Shown: in pieces, positions 18,876-21,459 of the stretch
Layout of the letters: each line of letters starts with the position of its first letter
Position numbering within the stretch: the first letter of the stretch is position 1
NCBI GenBank assembly: GCA_003427395.1
Contig: BFEA01000331.1
Location: 1,253,140-1,274,598, forward strand
Direction: 5' to 3'
DNA from: Chara braunii
Lineage: Eukaryota; Streptophyta; Charophyceae; Charales; Characeae
DNA length: 21,459 nucleotides
Position numbers and translations under genes: made by a program
Notes under the pieces: model-generated
The model's input: only the letters and a program-made list of their open reading frames with translations
Told to the model about the DNA's origin: nothing
Database searches by the model: none

Positions 18876-19235
18876 GGAAAGAAACAAAAGGAAAGCAACG
18901 AAAATGTCATTGGCTTAAGGCTGAAACTGCATCCAGATACATATGTCGAAGTGCTCCTTTGTTCTTTTTTTTTTTCCTTTTCCATTTCACGTCCTTCCAA
19001 GTTTATTTTCTCATTTTTATTTTTTTTTCTTTTATGGCATTGCACACAGCGACGTGCATGTTTCCACATGCACAGAAATCCAAGAGGACTTATTGGAGTC
19101 CATTGGGCAGTTTTTCCTGGGTCCGCCACCTTCCTGCCCCATAGCGCTTCCAACCCTCCCCCGAGCCCTCAAGAATGCGGCGCGTTAATGGGAAAGGCCC
19201 ACGACCGATGTATGACCCAAGTACTGGTGGTTTAA

Positions 19236-19598
19236 TTTGAGTGGAGTGGAGTGGAGTGAAGTGTAGGAGAGTGGAGTGTGAAAGAGTGAAGTAGAGCAGA
19301 GTAGACTGGAATAGTGAAGACCATAGTGGAGTATAGCAGAGAAGAGTAGTTTAGTGTAGAACAAAGTAGAGTAAAGCAAAATAAAGGAGAGTATGGTAGT
19401 GTGGAGTAAACCAGAGTCAAGTAAAGTATTATCGAGTGTAGTAGAGTAGAGTGGAGAGAAGTGGTTTGCAGTTGAGTTGAGCGAAATGGAGTGGAGTAGA
19501 GTGCAGTAGAGTGAAGTGGAGGAGATTGCAGTGGAGTGGAGCGGAGTAAAGTGAAATCGTGAAGAGGAGAGTGAAGTAGAGTAGAGAGGAGTAGAGTT
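19236..19598. repeat. GAGTA/GAGTG satellite, block 2
   Basis: Continuation of block 1 in the same 5-bp phase after the TTAA element. It starts GAGTG-rich and becomes GAGTA-rich, then is interrupted near 19599 by palindrome-rich DNA. Confidence 0.95.
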
Positions 19599-19813
19599 GT
19601 GTAGCACACCGAACATGTTCGGAGCTTTTCCGAACGTCCGAACATGTTCGGGTGTTCGACCGAACGCCACCCGAACGTGTTCGGCCGAACATATTAAAAA
19701 AAAAAAAAAAACTTTTTTTATATTATTTTTAACTCGAGTTTGGTTACGAATTTAAGCATACCTCCACGACAAAAGTTGTTTGTATTATTATTTTACATAA
19801 CATATATTTTTTC
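19599..19813. other. Palindrome-rich insertion in the satellite
   Basis: About 215 bp unrelated to the satellite. The left 80 bp are an array of CCGAAC/GTTCGG words: the perfect palindrome CCGAACATGTTCGG at 19609-19622 and 19638-19651, and CCGAACGTGTTCGG at 19671-19684, with GTTCGACCGAAC between. It holds about 13 CpG in 80 bp. The right part is AT-rich with about 17 A then T7. AGAGTT lies at both borders (19593-19598 and 19814-19819), but this is close to the satellite unit and weak as a target duplication. Class of element unknown. Confidence 0.7.
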
Positions 19814-21459
19814 AGAGTTTTGGGATTGAAGTGGAGTGAAGTCGAGTGGAGCGAAGTGGAGTGGAGTGGAGCGGAGTAAAGTAGAGTGAAGTGGAGTAGC
19901 GTCAAATGAAGTATTGTATGGCGGAGTCGAGTGGAGTAGAGTGGAGTGGAGGGGAGGGGAGGGGAGAGGAGTGAAGGGAAGGAGAGTGGAGGAGACTGGA
20001 CTGGAGGACAGTGGAGTAGAGCAGAGCAGAGTGGAGTACTGTACAATAACGTGGAGTAGAGTAGAGCAGACCAGAGCATAGCAGAACAGAGGAGAGTAGT
20101 ATAGAGTAGAGGAGATCGGAGCAGAGAAGACAATAGCAGAGCAGAGCGAAGCGAAACAGGGAAGCAAAGGGCAGGGAAACGTAGAGTAGAGAAGAGTATA
20201 GAAGAGTAGGGTAGCGAATAGTAGGGAAGCGTAGAGTGGAGTAGAGTAGATGAGAGTGAAATAGAGTTAAGTGAAGTACTGGAGCGGGGTAGATTGGAGT
20301 AGAGTAGAGCGGAGTGGAGTGGAGTAGAGTAAAATGGAGTAGAGTGGAGTGGAGTGACGAACTTGAAGAGTGGAATGAAGTAGAGTAGAGTGGAGTGGAG
20401 GAGTGGAGTGAAGTCGAGTGGAGTATAATGAAGTAGAGTGGAATAACGTAGAGTGGAGTGGAGTGAAATAAAGTGGAGAAGAGTGGACTGAAGTAGAGTG
20501 GAGTGGAGTAGAGTGGAGTAGAGTAGAGTAAAGTGTAATGGAGTCAAGTGGAGAGAGTGGAATGAAGCGGAGTAGAATGAAGTGGAGTGAAGTGGTGTGA
20601 AATGGAGTGAAGTTGAGTGTATGAGAGTGGAGTCGAGGAGCGTGAAACTGAATAGAGCAGAATTAAATAGTATAATGTAGAGTGGAGTAGAGCAGAGCAA
20701 AGTGAAGGAGTGTAGAGCAAAATAAAACAGATTATAAGAGAGGAGACCATAGCACAAAAAAACAGTCTCAACATAACAGAAAAGAGCAGAGTAGGGAAGA
20801 GCAGGGAAGCTTAGAGTAAAGAAGCGTAGGGAAGAGAAAAATAGAGAAGCGTTACGAAAGAGAAGAGTAGAAAAGAACAAAATCGAGAAGAGTAGGGAAG
20901 CGTAGAGTATCATAGAGTATCATAGAGTACCGCAGAGTAGAGTAGAGTAAAGTAGGTTGGAGTAGAGTAGAGTATAATTAAGTAGAGTAAAGAAAAGTAG
21001 GAAAGAGTAGAGTAGAGTAAAGTGAGTAGATCAGAGTATTGTAGCATAGAGTACAAAAAAGTAGAGACAAATACAGTATAGTAGAGTGAAGGAGTGCAGA
21101 GCAGAGCAGCGTGAAGGAGTGTAGAGCAGAGCAGAGCAGAGCATATATGAGGACTCAGAGAGCATAGTAGAGTAGTGTAGAGAAGAGAACAACAAATAAG
21201 AGAAGGNTGAAGGAGTGTAGAGCAGAGCAGAGCAGAGCATATATGAGGACTCAGAGAGCATAGTAGAGTAGTGTAGAGAAGAGAACAACAAATAAGAGAA
21301 GGTTCAAAACAATAGAGTAAAGCAGAGTNGGGAATCGTAAACCAGGGAAGCGTAGAGCAGAGAAGTGTAGGGAAGAGAAAAGTACAAAATAATATAGTAG
21401 AAAATGATAGAGTGGAGAAGAGTACGGAAGCGTAGAGTATCGTGTAGTACAATAGAGTA
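19814..21459. repeat. GAGTA/GAGTG satellite, block 3
   Basis: Satellite to the end of the window, GAGTG-rich to about 20640 with a GAGCA/GAAGA/GGGAAGCGTAG-rich zone at about 20090-20240 and 20780-20910, then GAGTA-rich. Minus-strand open frames here (389 codons at 19744-20913) are again composition artefacts. Two ambiguous bases (N) lie at 21207 and 21329. The array is probably cut by the window end. Confidence 0.95.
21112..21302. repeat. Perfect 95-bp tandem duplication with N at the junction
   Basis: Bases 21112-21206 are repeated identically at 21208-21302, separated by a single N at 21207. The unit contains GCATATATGAGGACTCAGAG, which is not satellite-like. Perfect identity in an otherwise diverged array, with an N exactly at the join, suggests either a recent duplication or an assembly overlap left unmerged. 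Confidence 0.9.

Larger units (their letters stand above)
18080..19235. mobile_element. 1.15-kb TTAA-flanked inverted-repeat element in the satellite (copy a)
   Basis: The left end TTAA|ACCACCAGTATTTCGCTC (18080 onward) and the right end, minus strand TTAA|ACCACCAGTACTTGGGTC (19235 downward), share ten perfect bases after TTAA and five of the next eight. The element proper is 18084-19231 (1148 bp). Deleting it with one TTAA joins TGAGT-TAATT-TGAGT-GGAGT, which keeps the satellite in exact 5-bp phase. This supports insertion into pre-existing satellite with TTAA duplication. The interior has no transposase-like frame; the longest is 159 codons of low-complexity Phe/Ser. It contains three ~156-bp imperfect repeats and several A and T runs. 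It is a non-autonomous DNA transposon; the superfamily is not determined. Confidence 0.8.

Noticed and set aside
19593-19819. AGAGTT as a target duplication of the palindrome insertion
   Set aside because: AGAGT is a common word of the satellite itself, so a matching 6-mer at both borders is likely by chance.
19744-20913. 389-codon minus-strand open frame
   Set aside because: Same satellite artefact. The C-terminal end merely runs into the AT-rich part of the palindrome insertion.
15508-21459. CRISPR array or telomeric repeat
   Set aside because: There are no conserved repeats with unique spacers, and the unit is not TTTAGGG or another telomere motif. It is a diverged 5-bp satellite.

Overview
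The window looks like repeat-rich, gene-poor nuclear DNA of a land plant. The main evidence is two degenerate non-LTR retrotransposons (LINEs) with plant-type layout: a gag-like ORF1 with a CCHC knuckle, and an ORF2 with AP-endonuclease, reverse transcriptase and C-terminal zf-RVT finger. A decayed U2 snRNA-like sequence and abundant microsatellites confirm a eukaryote. I see no intact host protein gene, no rRNA and no CRISPR array. I cannot place the species more narrowly than embryophyte. Layout, left to right. 1-1000: an (AG)n tract, a (GTT)n/poly-T tract and an A/G-rich tract, with a recurring short motif. 1000-4640: unassigned unique-looking DNA, then a G-rich tract. 4685-6655 (minus): fragment of a first LINE (LINE-2), interrupted by a 229-bp filler between 59-bp direct repeats. 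6817-7301: two small inverted-repeat elements with TTAA at their ends. 7631-13833 (minus): a nearly complete but dead second LINE (LINE-1). ORF1 and ORF2 meet in an ATGAGTAA overlap, and endonuclease, RT and zinc-finger motifs can be followed through frameshifts and stops. 14200-14566 (minus): a tRNA-like SINE candidate. 14953-15055: a 68-nt U2 snRNA 5'-half copy abutting a 30-nt homopolymer C run. 15398-15507: a (TA)n/(CA)n microsatellite. 15508-21459: about 4.6 kb of a pentanucleotide satellite (GAGTA/GAGTG variants), interrupted by two insertions. One insertion (18084-19231) is a 1.15-kb inverted-repeat element whose removal, with one TTAA, leaves the satellite in perfect 5-bp phase. The other (about 19599-19813) carries an array of CCGAACATGTTCGG palindromes. 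The most interesting result is a TTAA-associated transposon family with ends ACCACCAGTA, seen three times at two size classes. Its insertion into the satellite gives a built-in test of the target-site duplication. The satellite itself produces long minus-strand open frames (up to 461 codons) that are artefacts of a 5-nt unit lacking stop codons, not genes.
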